Assembly (NCBI GenBank): GCA_035325705.1 | Contig: DAOKZI010000005.1 | Coordinates: 124,001-188,000 of the forward strand | Direction of reading: 5' to 3' | DNA: 64,000 bases | DNA from: Ga0077536 sp035325705 | Lineage (GTDB): Bacteria > Pseudomonadota > Gammaproteobacteria > Ga0077536 | In this document: positions 18,484 to 27,375 of the stretch, one piece after another | Layout of the letters: each line of letters starts with the position of its first letter | How positions within the stretch are numbered: the stretch's first letter is position 1 | Position numbers and translations under genes: made by a program | The notes under the pieces: generated by a model | Database searches by the model: none | What the model was told of the DNA's origin: nothing | Seen by the model: only the letters and a program-made list of their open reading frames with translations

Positions 18484-18978
18484 ATGCGCCACACGATCTC
18501 CATCCTGCTGGAAAACGCGGCCGGCGCGCTGTCGCGCGTCGCGGGCTTGTTCTCGGCGCGCGCCTACAACATCGAATCGCTGTCCGTGGCGCCGACCGAG
18601 GACCCGACCGTCTCGCGCCTGACGCTGGTGACGCGCGGCTCGCCCGAGGTCATCGAGCAGATCACGAAGCAGTTGAACAAGCTCGTCGACGTCATCCGCC
18701 TCATCGATCTGAACGAAGGCCGCGCGATCGAACGCGAGCTGATGCTCGTCAAGGTGCGTGCAATCGGCGGCGAGCAGCGCGAGGAGCTGGCGCGGCTCGC
18801 GGACATCTACGGCGGGCACATCGTCGATGCGACGGAATCGAGCTACATCATCGAGATGACCGGGGCGAGCGACAAGCATGACGCCTTCCTCGAGCTCGTC
18901 GGCGCCAAGCGCATCCTCGAAGTGGTGCGTTCGGGCGTGCTCGGCATCCTGCGCGGTACCAAGGCGCTCAGGGCCTGA
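18484..18978 (+). CDS. ilvH: Acetolactate synthase regulatory subunit
   Basis: A 164-residue small subunit with an N-terminal ACT domain (HTISILLENAAGALSRVAGL, RAYNIESLSV) and a C-terminal regulatory domain (ELMLVKV, DIYGGHIVDAT, GVLGILRGTKAL). It binds branched-chain amino acids for feedback inhibition and raises the activity of the large subunit. The ATG is one base after the ilvB stop, so the two are made together. Confidence 0.95.
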   Translation: MRHTISILLENAAGALSRVAGLFSARAYNIESLSVAPTEDPTVSRLTLVTRGSPEVIEQITKQLNKLVDVIRLIDLNEGRAIERELMLVKVRAIGGEQREELARLADIYGGHIVDATESSYIIEMTGASDKHDAFLELVGAKRILEVVRSGVLGILRGTKALRA

Positions 18979-19086
18979 AGGTCCTCTTTATATAACGCAG
19001 CAATCGCCGCGGGTCGCGCGCACGGGCGGCCCGCCTCTGACTCAACCGACGCCGCGTGGCGCGGCTGCCAATCTGGAGTAGCACTT

Positions 19087-20109
19087 ATGCCCATGACCAT
19101 CTACTACGACAAAGACGCCGACCTCTCGCTGATCCAGCGCCGCACGGTCGCGATCATCGGCTACGGTTCGCAGGGCCACGCGCATGCGAACAACCTGAAG
19201 GACTCGGGCGTGACGGTCGTCGTCGGCCTGCGCCAGGGCTCGGGTAGCTGGGTCAAGGCGGAGAAGGCCGGCCTCGCGGTGAAGCCGGTCGGCGAGGCCG
19301 TGAAGGGCGCCGACGTCGTCATGATCCTCGCCCCGGACGAGCAGCAGGGCGATCTCTACCGGCAGGACATCGAGCCGAACATCAAGCAGGGCGCCGCGCT
19401 CGCCTTCGCTCACGGCTTCAACATCCACTTCGGCCAGATTGCGCCGCGCGAGGATCTCGACGTCATCATGATCGCGCCGAAGGGCCCCGGCCATCTCGTG
19501 CGTTCGACCTACACCCAGGGCGGCGGCGTGCCGAGCCTGATCGCGGTCGCCCAGGACAAGTCCGGCCAGGCCAAGGAGATCGCGCTCGCCTACGCCTCGG
19601 CGAACGGCGGCGGCCGCGCCGGGGTGATCGAAACCAGCTTTCGCGAGGAGACCGAGACCGATCTCTTCGGCGAGCAGACCGTGCTCTGCGGCGGCGCCAC
19701 GGCGCTGATCCAGGCCGGCTTCGAGACCCTCGTCGAGGCCGGCTATGCGCCGGAAATGGCCTACTTCGAATGCCTGCACGAGCTGAAGCTGATCGTCGAT
19801 CTGATCTACGAGGGCGGCATCGCGAACATGCGCTATTCGATCTCCAATACCGCCGAGTACGGCGACTTCACGCGCGGTCCGCGCATCGTGACGGAGGAGA
19901 CGAAGAAGGAGATGAAGAAGATCCTCGCCGAGATCCAGAACGGCGAGTTCGCGCGCGAGTGGATGGGCGAGAACCGCACCGGGGTCGCCGTGCTGAAGGC
20001 CAAGCGCCGCATCGCGCGCGGCCATCAGATCGAGGAGGTCGGCGAGCGCCTGCGCGCGATGATGCCGTGGATCAAGGCCAACCGGCTCGTCGATCAGTCG
20101 AAGAACTGA
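19087..20109 (+). CDS. ilvC: Ketol-acid reductoisomerase
   Basis: A 340-residue class I (short) enzyme converting acetolactate to dihydroxyisovalerate with NAD(P)H and magnesium. It has the Rossmann segment VAIIGYGSQGHAHANNLKDS, the cofactor loop GLRQGSGSW (Arg and Ser typical of NADPH use), APKGPGHLVR, and metal ligands in ETDLFGEQ and ECLHELKLIVDLIYEGG. GGAG precedes the start. It follows ilvH by 108 bases, which hold no recognisable gene. Confidence 0.96.
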   Translation: MPMTIYYDKDADLSLIQRRTVAIIGYGSQGHAHANNLKDSGVTVVVGLRQGSGSWVKAEKAGLAVKPVGEAVKGADVVMILAPDEQQGDLYRQDIEPNIKQGAALAFAHGFNIHFGQIAPREDLDVIMIAPKGPGHLVRSTYTQGGGVPSLIAVAQDKSGQAKEIALAYASANGGGRAGVIETSFREETETDLFGEQTVLCGGATALIQAGFETLVEAGYAPEMAYFECLHELKLIVDLIYEGGIANMRYSISNTAEYGDFTRGPRIVTEETKKEMKKILAEIQNGEFAREWMGENRTGVAVLKAKRRIARGHQIEEVGERLRAMMPWIKANRLVDQSKN

Positions 20110-20233
20110 GTCGGTCCCGCGCGGCGCCCGTGTCGGACGCGGGCGCCGGCGCATCCGCGCCGGCTGATTGCAGCGGCCGCGCGCCGGCGTAAGCTGTTCG
20201 GCAAATTGGCGCGCCAGACTGGAGGGCCATGCC

Positions 20234-21040
20234 ATGAACGATCGCCGTTCCGACAACATCCACCGTCTCATCACGCCGAACACCCATATGCTGCGCGGAC
20301 GCGGCATCTACCTGCTGCCGAATCTGTTCACGACCGCGGCGCTGTTCGCCGGCTTCTACGCGATGATGTCGTCGATCCACCACCACTTCCAGGCCGCCGC
20401 GATCGGCATCCTCGCCGCGATCGTGCTCGACGGCATGGACGGGCGCATCGCGCGCATGACGAACACGCAGAGCGACTTCGGCGCCGAGTACGACAGCCTC
20501 GCCGACATGGTGTCCTTCGGCGTCGCGCCGGCCGTGCTCGCCTACGAGTGGATGCTGCACGACATCGGCAAGTTCGGCTTCCTCGTCGCCTTCGTCTATG
20601 TGTCGGCCGCCGCACTGCGGCTCGCGCGCTTCAACGTGCAGAAGACGGTGCAGGACAAGCGCTACTTCAAGGGCCTGCCGAGCCCGTCTGCCGCGGCGCT
20701 GGTCGCGACGACGATCTGGTTCGCGCACGACTACCAACTCCACGGCGAGGTCCTCGCGGTGGTGCTGACGCTGGCGGTGACCGCCTGCGCGGCGCTGCTG
20801 ATGGTCAGCAACATCCGCTACTACAGCTTCAAGGATCTCGATCTGCGCGGCCGCATTCCCTTCGTCGTGCTGCTCGCGATGGTACTCGGCTTCGGCTTCA
20901 TCTCGGTCGACCCGCCGCTGATCCTGATGCTCGGCTTCGTCGTCTACACCGTCTCCGGCGTGCTGTTCACGCTGATGCAGCTACGCCGCTCGCGCGCCGA
21001 GCGCCGGCGCGACGCGGCACGGGATCGCGACGTGGCGTGA
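20234..21040 (+). CDS. pssA: CDP-diacylglycerol--serine O-phosphatidyltransferase
   Basis: A 268-residue polytopic membrane enzyme that joins serine to CDP-diacylglycerol, the route to phosphatidylethanolamine. The CDP-alcohol phosphotransferase motif is complete: DGRIAR, 8 residues, then G, 3 residues, D, 3 residues, D, in MTNTQSDFGAEYDSLAD. Several hydrophobic helices follow. The ATG at 20234 has TGGAGG about 9 bases upstream. An ilvBHC-pssA-leuA order is common in proteobacteria; here leuA is 18.5 kb away, beyond a catabolic island. Confidence 0.94.
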   Translation: MNDRRSDNIHRLITPNTHMLRGRGIYLLPNLFTTAALFAGFYAMMSSIHHHFQAAAIGILAAIVLDGMDGRIARMTNTQSDFGAEYDSLADMVSFGVAPAVLAYEWMLHDIGKFGFLVAFVYVSAAALRLARFNVQKTVQDKRYFKGLPSPSAAALVATTIWFAHDYQLHGEVLAVVLTLAVTACAALLMVSNIRYYSFKDLDLRGRIPFVVLLAMVLGFGFISVDPPLILMLGFVVYTVSGVLFTLMQLRRSRAERRRDAARDRDVA

Positions 21041-21082
21041 GGGAATCCGCGGGGGCGTGAGCGGAACGACTTCGCCTGCAGG

Positions 21083-21120
21083 CCCCGCCGCGGCCGTCTT
21101 CAGCGATGGCCGGAGCGGGG
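21083..21120. terminator. Putative bidirectional terminator between pssA and the DUF1329 gene
   Basis: CCCCGCCGCGGCC at 21083-21095 pairs with GGCCGGAGCGGGG at 21108-21120 apart from two mismatches, with a 12-base loop. It is centred in the 94-base gap between convergent genes. No clear T-tract follows. Confidence 0.5.
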
Positions 21121-21134
21121 GGCTCGCATCGTCC

Positions 21135-22508
21135 TCAACGTCCCTCGGTCAACGTGTTGATGTCGTACCGGCGTTTCACGATCTGCAGGTCGCTCGAGCC
21201 GTAATACATGCCTCGCGTCGGGACCAGCGTGGCGCGCTTGTTCTGCTTGTCTATCGCCTGGACGCTTTGGAAGGCGGCCACGCGGATGCCGCGAGGCGTT
21301 TCGGCGCTGGGTTTCAGCCCGAAGTCGTACCCTTCGTGATGGTAGGCGTTCTCCGTCCAGGAGGTCGTTTGCTGGAGCACTTTCCAAAGCTTGCCGGCGA
21401 CATCATAGATGTCGGCGTAGTAGCAGCCGCCGGTCTGCCTGTCCATCATCATGATCTTCATCGAATACGGATGTCCGCTGTGCTTCGGGGTCATCTTCGC
21501 GACGTCCATCAGGCGGAGAGACCAGTCATCCAGCGGCGTCAGTCCGTCCGGCCCGTAATAAACCGCGTTCAGATTCCTCGAATTTGCGACGGCGAGGGCC
21601 CGGATCGTGCCCAGATATTCCCAATTCCAATCGGTCACTCGGCCGGAGAAGCAATAGAAGTCCTCCAGCGTCATGTCGGTGCCCAGCAAGCTGTCCGATT
21701 TCACCTCGGCCGAAATGCGCCGGACCCGCCGTAAACTCGGGATGTACGCCCAGGCGTCGTCCGCTTTCTTCGGATCCAGATAACGAATGACGATGAACGC
21801 AGTGCCGGCGATGTCGAAAGGGGAGTAAAACCCGGTGTGCTCGCGGAACTCCACGCCTTCGGCCCACTTCACCGGCATCCGATAGTCGCTTTGCGCCAGA
21901 TCGACACGATGCGCGACGTAGGTGCGCTTGTAGGTCCCGCGCAATATGCGCTCGAACGTGCCCTGCCCCTGGTAAAAGCGGGCACGATCGGATTTCATGA
22001 TCTCGTGCTTGTCGTGGTTGCCGCCGAAGCGCACCCACACCCACTCGGCTTCTCCGGTTTCGGCGCCCTCGCTCTGCCAGCGATAATTGAAGTTCCAGCC
22101 CAGTTTGGTCCCGTCCTCGACGCTGCCTGACGAGAACGTGCTCGGATCGAAGGGCCGCCCGGCCGTATAGCTTTCGAGGCGTCCTTCCGGGCCTATGCGA
22201 GCTTGCTGCCCGAACTGCGCGGTCGCGGCCTGATACACCTCGGCGGGAGACAAATCACCCGCGTCCTTGATCCGGACTTCCATGCCTTCGAAAAACATGT
22301 GCTCTTGGTACGAAGGCGGAACGAACGGGCGAATCAGTTCGATTTTGTCGATGCCGATGACGTCGCCGTCGACGAATTGCGGGCGCGCCTCCTGGTTCGC
22401 CGTCAGCCACGCCATGAAATCCTCGGGCGTCTCGTAGGGATCGTACGCGGCAACCGATAAGGTCTGCGCCAGCAACGCGGCGACACAAGCGTATCGAAAG
22501 TACTTCAT
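21135..22508 (-). CDS. DUF1329 periplasmic/outer-membrane-associated protein
   Basis: A 457-residue exported protein of the DUF1329 family, often annotated as an outer membrane lipoprotein-sorting protein. A signal peptide (MKYFRYACVAALLAQTLSVA) is followed by long beta-rich sequence with WNFNYRWQSEG, RVRRISAEVKSDSLLGTDMT and EDFYCFSGRVTDW. Relatives often lie in clusters for hydrophobic substrates next to DUF1302 and RND genes, neither of which is here. The ATG at 22508 gives the signal peptide directly; the frame extends 10 codons further. An imperfect copy of the island palindrome is about 230 bases upstream. Confidence 0.87.
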   Translation of the reverse strand: MKYFRYACVAALLAQTLSVAAYDPYETPEDFMAWLTANQEARPQFVDGDVIGIDKIELIRPFVPPSYQEHMFFEGMEVRIKDAGDLSPAEVYQAATAQFGQQARIGPEGRLESYTAGRPFDPSTFSSGSVEDGTKLGWNFNYRWQSEGAETGEAEWVWVRFGGNHDKHEIMKSDRARFYQGQGTFERILRGTYKRTYVAHRVDLAQSDYRMPVKWAEGVEFREHTGFYSPFDIAGTAFIVIRYLDPKKADDAWAYIPSLRRVRRISAEVKSDSLLGTDMTLEDFYCFSGRVTDWNWEYLGTIRALAVANSRNLNAVYYGPDGLTPLDDWSLRLMDVAKMTPKHSGHPYSMKIMMMDRQTGGCYYADIYDVAGKLWKVLQQTTSWTENAYHHEGYDFGLKPSAETPRGIRVAAFQSVQAIDKQNKRATLVPTRGMYYGSSDLQIVKRRYDINTLTEGR

Positions 22509-22925
22509 GAGAACCCCCGTCGGTGACTGTAGTGGCAAGCCGTGGCTCGGCTACATGTGCCAGACACGTGCCCGCGCTGCCGTTGCGAGTCGGTGAACAT
22601 GGCAGTAGCGAAGCGCCGATCCGTCTACCGTGAGGTCTTCATCGCGATTCCGACGGAGTCGCAGCCTCGCCATTGCCGACTTTCATGAACGTCTCCCATC
22701 GAATGGAAGGCGTGTGGTCCAGTATGGTACAAAGTTGAAGATTATTCAAATTATGAAATTCGCGGATGAGCCTTGCCGGTCTTTCGTGGCCCAGCGGGCG
22801 CTACTTGGCGATCGGCGTCGCCGCTGCGACGCGGCTGCATAGAGACGCATGCGGTGTGTCCGTAAGCAGCCGATCCGACGCGTGGGACGCGACGGCGTGT
22901 GACGGGCGCCGCCGACGCGTTTGCC
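22509..22925. other. Non-coding gap with an AT-rich control patch
   Basis: These 417 bases hold no convincing gene. An AT-rich patch at about 22720-22770 stands out from the surrounding GC-rich sequence and contains the operator-like site at 22735-22749. The gap is the upstream region of the DUF1329 gene. Confidence 0.45.
22735..22749. promoter_or_regulatory. Imperfect copy of the island 15-bp operator
   Basis: TTGAAGATTATTCAA matches TTGAATATAATTCAA at 13 of 15 positions and keeps the outer TTGAA/TTCAA arms. It lies in the only AT-rich patch of the gap upstream of the DUF1329 gene, which suggests that gene belongs to the same regulon. Confidence 0.5.
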
Positions 22926-23711
22926 TCAGGTTTGGCGAAACCGCGAAAAGTCCGGCGCACGCTTCTCGAGGAACGCGCGAGCGCCTTCCTGCTGCTCCTC
23001 CGACCAGAAACGAGGGGTGGTCAGATGACGCCGGAGCTGATCGCCCTGACCGAGGAGGTAGCTCCATTCCTCGACGAACGAAGCCTTGAGGATGCGCAGG
23101 CAGGTGGGCGACAGCGCCAGCAGCTCGCGACACCACTGGCTTACTTCCTCATCGAGCCGCGCGTAAGGCACGACGGCATTGACCAGTCCCATTTCATAGG
23201 CTTGCTGCGCCGTGTATCGGCGGGCGAGCATCCACATCTCTCTGGCGCGCTTGGCGCCGACGACGCGGGTCAGATAGCTCACGATTCCCCCGCACGCCGG
23301 GCTGCCGACCCGCGGGCCGTTCTGGCCGAAGATCGCGTGCTCGGCGGCGATGGTGAAGTCGCAGAAATACGCGATATGGTTGCCGCCCCCGACCGCATAG
23401 CCGTTCACGCGGGCAATGACCGGTTTCGGACAGAACGACAAGGTCTGGTGGAACGAGTACGGCTCCAGGATCTGCCGCTCCAGACCGCCTTCCTTTTCCC
23501 AGTTCACATCGCCGCCGGCGCAGAACGCCTTGTCGCCCGTCCCGGTCAAGACGATCACGCCGACCTCCGGGTCGCTGGCCGCGCTTTCGACGGCCAGCGT
23601 CATTTCCTTCAAGGTGTCGCCGGTGAAAGCGTTGTACTGCTTGGGGCGGTTGAGGGTGATCCGCGCGACGCCGTCGCCGACCTCGTAAAGCAAATCCTGA
23701 TACTCGACCAT
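22926..23711 (-). CDS. MenB/BadI-type crotonase (ring-forming or ring-opening acyl-CoA enzyme)
   Basis: A 261-residue crotonase closest in style to naphthoyl-CoA synthase MenB and ketocyclohexanecarboxyl-CoA hydrolase BadI rather than to plain hydratases. Telling segments are TGTGDKAFCAGGDVNWE, FGQNGPRVGSPACGGIVSYL, VGAKRAREMWMLARRY and QQAYEMGLVNAVVPYARLDE. In BadI this fold hydrolyses a cyclic beta-keto acyl-CoA. ATG 23711 has GGGAGG at proper spacing; the ATG six bases earlier abuts that site. It lies 100 bases after the ACAD11-type gene in one operon, driven from the 25.1-kb control region. Confidence 0.85.
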   Translation of the reverse strand: MVEYQDLLYEVGDGVARITLNRPKQYNAFTGDTLKEMTLAVESAASDPEVGVIVLTGTGDKAFCAGGDVNWEKEGGLERQILEPYSFHQTLSFCPKPVIARVNGYAVGGGNHIAYFCDFTIAAEHAIFGQNGPRVGSPACGGIVSYLTRVVGAKRAREMWMLARRYTAQQAYEMGLVNAVVPYARLDEEVSQWCRELLALSPTCLRILKASFVEEWSYLLGQGDQLRRHLTTPRFWSEEQQEGARAFLEKRAPDFSRFRQT

Positions 23712-23811
23712 CGCCATCCCTCCCAGACTATGCGCCGAACTCCGAGCGACGCAGCCGCCGATTGCATGTCCGTCCGGCGCGTTGGCACCGTTCCTTGTGA
23801 CTCGCCGGATC

Positions 23812-25029
23812 TCAGCGCGCGGCAGCCGCCTGGCGCCGCAGCTCGAGCCTCGCAATCTGCGAGCGATGCACTTCATCGGGCCCATCGGCGATGCGCATCG
23901 TTCGCGTGCGCGCCCACGCCCGCGCCAGGCCGAAATCGGACGTCACACCGCCGCCCCCGTGGGCCTGAATCGCATCGTCGATCACCTTGAGCGCGATATT
24001 GGGTGCGGCAACCTTGATCATGGCGATCTCCATGCGCCCGACCTTGTTGCCGACGGTATCCATCATATAGGCCGCCTTCAGCGTGAGCAGTCTGGCCATC
24101 TCGATGTTGATGCGTGCGTTCGCAATCCGCTCGTGCCATACGCTGTGCTCTGCGATCGGCTTGCCAAACGCGGTGCGTGTAGTCAGTCGCGCGCACATCT
24201 GCTCTAGCGCCCGCTCGGCCGCTCCGATCAGGCGCATGCAGTGATGGATACGTCCGGGCCCGAGACGGCTTTGCGCGATTTCGAAGCCACGTCCTTCTCC
24301 GAGCAGGAGGTTGCTCGCCGGTACCCGCACGTTTTCGAATAGCACCTGCGCATGGCCGTGCGGTGCGTCGTCGAAACCGAAAACGGGAAGGTGACGCTCG
24401 ATAGTGATGCCCGGCGTCGCCGGGTCGACGAGAATCATCGAATGTTGCTTGTGACGTTCTGCGTCAGGCGCACTCCGCCCCATGAAGATGATGACGTTGC
24501 AACGCTTATCGTGGATTCCGGAGCTCCACCATTTGCGTCCATTGAGCACGTACTCGCCCCCATCTCGCACGATGCGGCTGTCGATGTTCGTGGCATCCGA
24601 CGATGCAACGGCCGGCTCGGTCATGCAGAACACCGAACGCGTCTTGCCGTCGAGTAGCGGCTTCAGCCATCGCTGCTTGTGTTCGGGCGTGCCGAAGTGC
24701 GCAATGACTTCCATGTTGCCGGTGTCCGGCGCCGAGCAGTTGAACACCTCTGATCCCATGTGAGACCGCCCCATCTGCTCCGCGAGCGGAGCGTATTCGA
24801 GATTGCTGAGGCCCGGGCCGTATTCGGAATCCTTCATGAACAGATTCCACAGGCCCGCGGCCTTCGCTCTGGCTTTGAGCACCTCGATGATCGGCGGCGT
24901 GTCCCACGGAGACGCGGCAGCCCGAATCTGCTGCTCGTAGACCTCCTCGTTCGGGTAGACGTGCTCGCGCATGAAGTCCGCAACCCGCCCGACGAGATTC
25001 TTCACCTTGTCCGTATGTTCGAAGTTCAT
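23812..25029 (-). CDS. ACAD10/11-type acyl-CoA dehydrogenase
   Basis: A 405-residue acyl-CoA dehydrogenase of the group found as the C-terminal half of human ACAD10/ACAD11. Hallmarks: VFNCSAPDTGNMEVIAHFG, CMTEPAVASSDATNI, NGRKWWSSGI, RHKQHSMILVD, LGEGRGFEIAQSRLGPGR, IHHCMRLIGAAERAL and RIADGPDEVHRSQIA. In animals the same polypeptide carries an APH-like kinase; here that kinase is a separate gene at 31414-32472. Known relatives remove a phosphate introduced on 4-hydroxyacyl-CoA. It starts 108 bases from the perfect operator at 25137-25151. Confidence 0.9.
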   Translation of the reverse strand: MNFEHTDKVKNLVGRVADFMREHVYPNEEVYEQQIRAAASPWDTPPIIEVLKARAKAAGLWNLFMKDSEYGPGLSNLEYAPLAEQMGRSHMGSEVFNCSAPDTGNMEVIAHFGTPEHKQRWLKPLLDGKTRSVFCMTEPAVASSDATNIDSRIVRDGGEYVLNGRKWWSSGIHDKRCNVIIFMGRSAPDAERHKQHSMILVDPATPGITIERHLPVFGFDDAPHGHAQVLFENVRVPASNLLLGEGRGFEIAQSRLGPGRIHHCMRLIGAAERALEQMCARLTTRTAFGKPIAEHSVWHERIANARINIEMARLLTLKAAYMMDTVGNKVGRMEIAMIKVAAPNIALKVIDDAIQAHGGGGVTSDFGLARAWARTRTMRIADGPDEVHRSQIARLELRRQAAAAR

Positions 25030-25117
25030 GTTCTTTCAGCCCTCGATCGCATTTGGTAGTAGGAGCGGCGGCCCAGCGGATGGCGGCGTAAGCCGATGAG
25101 CGGCCTGTGTCCGCGGC

Positions 25118-25151
25118 TTGTTATGTCGTATTTGAATTGAATATAATTCAA
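25118..25151 (+). promoter_or_regulatory. Perfect 15-bp operator overlapping a sigma-70-type promoter
   Basis: The palindrome TTGAATATAATTCAA occupies 25137-25151 and contains TATAAT at 25142-25147. TTGTTA at 25118-25123 lies 18 bases upstream as a -35 candidate, aimed at the SDR gene. A repressor here would cover the -10. The 375-base gap also serves the ACAD11-type gene on the other strand and holds no gene of its own. Confidence 0.75.
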
Positions 25152-25404
25152 GAATGTCGGCGGAATCGACGACCTTGTCAAGTACGCGTGGAGAGGCGTG
25201 CATCCGGCCGCACGGGCGCCCGGTGCGCTGCCGTCGATTCGCTCGCAAACGAGCCCGTCAGTGTCGGTGCGTGGTCGCCGCGCCCAGACTCGCAGCCGCA
25301 GCCGATGCCGGGCATCGGCGGGGCAGACGCGGCAAATTCTTCACCGTCGACCGGCGTCGACCGCCCGGCCGCCTTTCGCAGCACACTGTCCAAGGAGAAG
25401 ATCG

Positions 25405-26316
25405 ATGGGAATACTCGACGGAAAAGTCGTACTGATCACGGGCGCGGGCCGCGGCATAGGACGCGAGTTCGCGCTGGCGGCTGCACGAGCGGGCGCCAAG
25501 ATCGTCGTCAACGATCTCGGCACCTCGACCGACGGAACCGACATCGAAGGCACGCCGGCGAAGGAGGTCGTCAAGGAAATCCAGTCCATGGGTGGCCAGG
25601 CCGTTGCGAACTTCGGCAGCGTCGCCAATTATGAGCATGCGCAAGCGATGGTGGACGATGCAATCGATCAGTTCGGCCGACTCGATGCAGTGATCAACAA
25701 CGCCGGCATTCTGCGCGATCGCATGTTTCACAAGATGAGCCTCGAAGAGTGGCATACGGTGATCGACGTGCATCTCAATGGCAGCTTCAACGTCAGTCGC
25801 GCCGCCGCGGATCACTTTCGAACGCGGGAGACGGGCGCCTACGTGCACATGACCTCGACGGCAGGCTTGATCGGCAATTTTGGGCAGGCGAATTATGCGG
25901 CGGCCAAGCTCGGCATCGTCGCGCTGTCGAAGAGCATCGCGCTCGATCTCGGCCGCTACAATGTGCGTTCGAACTGTATCGCGCCGTTCGCGTGGACGCG
26001 TATGATCGGAACGATTCCGATTACCGACGAGGTCCAGCGACAGCGCGTCGAACGCTTGAAGAGCATGACGCCCGCGAAGATCGCACCACTGGCCGTGTTT
26101 CTCTGTTCGGACGCGGCGCGCGAGGTGAGCGGACAGATTTTCGCCGTGCGCAGCAACGAAATCTTTCTCATGAACCAGCACAGGCCAATACGGTCGATGC
26201 ACCGCGGCGAGGGTTGGACGGCCGACGCGATCGCCGAGCACTGCATCCCGGCCCTCAAGCCCAGCTTCTACGCGCTCGACCGCACGCAGGACGTCTGGGC
26301 CTGGGATCCGGTGTGA
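25405..26316 (+). CDS. MFE-2-type (3R)-hydroxyacyl-CoA dehydrogenase, SDR family
   Basis: A 303-residue SDR resembling the dehydrogenase domain of peroxisomal multifunctional enzyme type 2 (HSD17B4): ITGAGRGIGREFALAAARAG, IVVNDLGTS, NNAGILRDRMFHKMS, TSTAGLIGNFGQANYAAAKLG with catalytic Ser, Tyr and Lys, and CIAPFAWTRM. The C-terminus (HRGEGWTADAIAEHC) is longer than in plain SDRs and also typical of that group. It would oxidise a (3R)-hydroxyacyl-CoA with NAD. AAGGAG precedes ATG 25405. The MaoC hydratase gene follows 129 bases later, so the two halves of MFE-2 are encoded side by side. Confidence 0.9.
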   Translation: MGILDGKVVLITGAGRGIGREFALAAARAGAKIVVNDLGTSTDGTDIEGTPAKEVVKEIQSMGGQAVANFGSVANYEHAQAMVDDAIDQFGRLDAVINNAGILRDRMFHKMSLEEWHTVIDVHLNGSFNVSRAAADHFRTRETGAYVHMTSTAGLIGNFGQANYAAAKLGIVALSKSIALDLGRYNVRSNCIAPFAWTRMIGTIPITDEVQRQRVERLKSMTPAKIAPLAVFLCSDAAREVSGQIFAVRSNEIFLMNQHRPIRSMHRGEGWTADAIAEHCIPALKPSFYALDRTQDVWAWDPV

Positions 26317-26445
26317 GGCTGCGCGCGTGCGCCGCGCTCGGCCGGCACCGCTCGTCCGGCCCACGAACGGCGCCGCGCGAGCGTAGTGCGGACATGGTGT
26401 TCGGTCGCCGTCCTTAACGAAGTCCAATTCAGGAGTGACTCCAAC

Positions 26446-27300
26446 ATGCGAGATCACAGCGCTTTGATCGGCACGGTCGTCCACGAGGCGGAAGCGAGCG
26501 TCGGGGCTCGCGATCACATTCTCTATGCGCTCGCGCTTGGCTACGGCAGCGATCCGATCGCTGCGCATCATCTTGCTCACGTGTATGAGGAAAATCTCGT
26601 CACCCTGCCCGGTATGGCGATGATCGTGGCGTATCCCGGCTTCTGGATGCGTGACCCGCGCTACGGCTTTGACTGGCAGCAGGTGCTGCACGCTGAAGAG
26701 GCGATAGAGATCCATACTGCGCTGCCCGTCGAAGGGCGCGTGCACGGGCGGACCGTGATCGAGGACGTGGTCGACCGTGGCGTAGGCAAAGGCTGCTTCG
26801 TCTATCTGCGTAAGGAATTACGCGATGCCGCCGGCACGCTGCTGGCAAGCGTCGTTACGAACACGCTGGCGCGCGCGGACGGAGGATTCGGTGGCGGCGG
26901 TACGCCGCGGCCCCCGATGCCGGCGCCCCCGGCGCGGACCCCGGACGCGGTCGTCGACCTGCCCACGCTGCCTCAGGCGGCGCTCCTGTATCGGCTGAGC
27001 GGCGACATGAATCCGCTGCATGCGGATCCGGCGATCGCCCGGGCCGCGGGCTTCGAGCGGCCCATCCTGCACGGCCGCTGCACGCTCAGCATGGCGATAC
27101 GCGCGATCATTGACGGGCGGTGCGACCGGGATGCGACGCGCTTGCGCGCAGTGGCAGTGCGCTTCACCGCACCGGTCTTGCCGGGCGAGACGCTGCGTAC
27201 GGAGATGTGGCGCAACGGCGCCGAGCTGAGCTTCCGGACGAAAGTAGTCGAGCGCGATGTGGTCGTGTTGAACAACGGGAATGCGCGCATCGCAGGCTGA
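26446..27300 (+). CDS. MaoC-type 2-enoyl-CoA hydratase 2
   Basis: A 284-residue double-hotdog hydratase. The N-terminal half is the degenerate hotdog (VYEENLVTLPGMAMIVAYPG, GRTVIEDVVDRGVGKG). The C-terminal half carries the complete hydratase 2 signature YRLSGDMNPLHADPAIARAA with the catalytic Asp and His, then ILHGRCTLSMA. It makes (3R)-hydroxyacyl-CoA from trans-2-enoyl-CoA, the substrate of the preceding SDR. CAGGAG lies 10 bases before the ATG. A glycine/proline-rich linker joins the halves near residue 150. Confidence 0.92.
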   Translation: MRDHSALIGTVVHEAEASVGARDHILYALALGYGSDPIAAHHLAHVYEENLVTLPGMAMIVAYPGFWMRDPRYGFDWQQVLHAEEAIEIHTALPVEGRVHGRTVIEDVVDRGVGKGCFVYLRKELRDAAGTLLASVVTNTLARADGGFGGGGTPRPPMPAPPARTPDAVVDLPTLPQAALLYRLSGDMNPLHADPAIARAAGFERPILHGRCTLSMAIRAIIDGRCDRDATRLRAVAVRFTAPVLPGETLRTEMWRNGAELSFRTKVVERDVVVLNNGNARIAG

Positions 27301-27302
27301 AC

Positions 27303-27326
27303 GATCGAGCGAAAATGCGCTCGATC
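27303..27326. terminator. Putative terminator hairpin after the MaoC gene
   Basis: GATCGAGCG (27303-27311) and CGCTCGATC (27318-27326) form a perfect 9-base stem with a 6-base loop, two bases after the MaoC stop. It is between convergent genes. No T-run follows, so strength is uncertain. Confidence 0.6.
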
Positions 27327-27375
27327 ATAGAGGCTGCGGCCGCGACGCGTCAGCCGAAGCTCCTTGCAGAGCGGG

